Shown: positions 15,034 to 15,099 of the stretch, piece by piece | Numbering within the stretch: the first letter of the stretch is position 1 | Layout: the number at the start of each line of letters is the position of its first letter | DNA from: Desulfovibrionaceae bacterium UBA6814 | GTDB lineage: Bacteria; Desulfobacterota; Desulfovibrionia; Desulfovibrionales; Desulfovibrionaceae | Assembly (NCBI GenBank): GCA_002452635.1 | Contig: DKEU01000195.1 | Coordinates: 6,952 to 22,050, forward strand | DNA length: 15,099 nt | Direction: 5' to 3' | Translations under genes and position numbers: made by a program | Notes under the pieces: generated by a model | Databases searched by the model: none | Told to the model about the DNA's origin: nothing | What the model saw: only the letters and a program-made list of their open reading frames with translations

Positions 15034-15099
15034 CTAGCCGCCGCAGCCCTCGCCGCCGCCGGCCCCGCCGCAGCAGACCGCGCCCTTCCGGCGCACGGC
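15034..15099 (-). CDS. C-terminal end of an unknown protein with Gly/Cys-rich tail (5' part outside window)
   Basis: Only 21 codons and a TAG are visible, in frame with the right edge. The peptide ends RRKGAVCCGGAGGGEGCGG. A basic stretch followed by a Cys-Cys and a later Cys in glycine-rich sequence resembles metal-binding tails on maturation or zinc-ribbon proteins, but no family can be named from this. It could also be chance translation of GC-rich repeats. Support comes from strand agreement with all the other genes and from a stop directly before the promoter-like region. The coding of the tail is itself inside a near-perfect direct repeat. Confidence 0.4.
   Translation of the reverse strand, partial: AVRRKGAVCCGGAGGGEGCGG
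15038..15071. repeat. Direct repeat copy 2 (34 bp), encoding the Gly/Cys tail
   Basis: This copy pairs with 14991-15023. On the minus strand the two copies begin 48 nt apart, a multiple of three, and differ by one base deleted in the downstream copy. It encodes most of the glycine/cysteine tail of the partial gene. Confidence 0.6.

Overview
The window is a very GC-rich bacterial segment (roughly 70% G+C by eye). Every gene I can support lies on the minus strand, so transcription runs from right to left. The gene set suggests a sulfate-reducing deltaproteobacterium of the Desulfovibrio group. A small cytochrome closely resembling Desulfovibrio cytochrome c-553 sits directly upstream of a haem-copper oxidase cluster with a dihaem subunit II, an arrangement I know from Desulfovibrio vulgaris. 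The MCP and PAS-rich hybrid kinases are also typical of that group. The taxonomic call is inference from gene content.

Right to left (5' to 3' for the genes): the last 21 codons of an unknown gene with a Gly/Cys-rich tail (15034-15099), whose 3' end is imperfectly duplicated just after its stop codon; a leader with a weak promoter candidate and a strong GC hairpin; a periplasmic branched-chain-amino-acid-type binding protein (13765-14883); and, 17 nt later, a membrane-bound hybrid histidine kinase with HAMP, PAS, HisKA, ATPase, receiver and HPt domains (11135-13747). A roughly 300-nt gene-poor gap with two inverted repeats follows, then a nucleotide-sugar epimerase/dehydratase-like SDR (9871-10833).

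The centre is a compact respiratory operon: cytochrome c-553 (cyf), a SCO copper chaperone, oxidase subunit I, subunit III, subunit IV, a dihaem subunit II with a CuA site, and a CtaB-type haem O synthase (9728 down to 3917). Gaps range from an 8-nt overlap to 10 nt, which implies co-transcription. The working picture is that c-553 passes periplasmic electrons to the subunit II haems and CuA, and subunit I reduces O2, probably as oxygen defence and/or energy conservation in an anaerobe. Subunit I has the Tyr-Ser signature of A2-type oxidases in place of the usual D-channel glutamate.

Left of the operon, and 76 nt after ctaB on the same strand, is a soluble hybrid kinase with three PAS-like regions, two of them carrying cysteine clusters (1462-3840). 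It could be a redox or oxygen sensor linked to the oxidase. The left edge cuts through a PilJ-type methyl-accepting chemotaxis protein (1-1266). I saw no tRNA, rRNA, CRISPR array, insertion sequence or phage gene. The many long plus-strand open frames are GC-driven antisense shadows. The most interesting leads are the Cys-cluster PAS kinase beside the oxidase, the binding-protein/kinase pair without a visible transporter, and the oxidase's non-canonical proton-channel and CuA residues.
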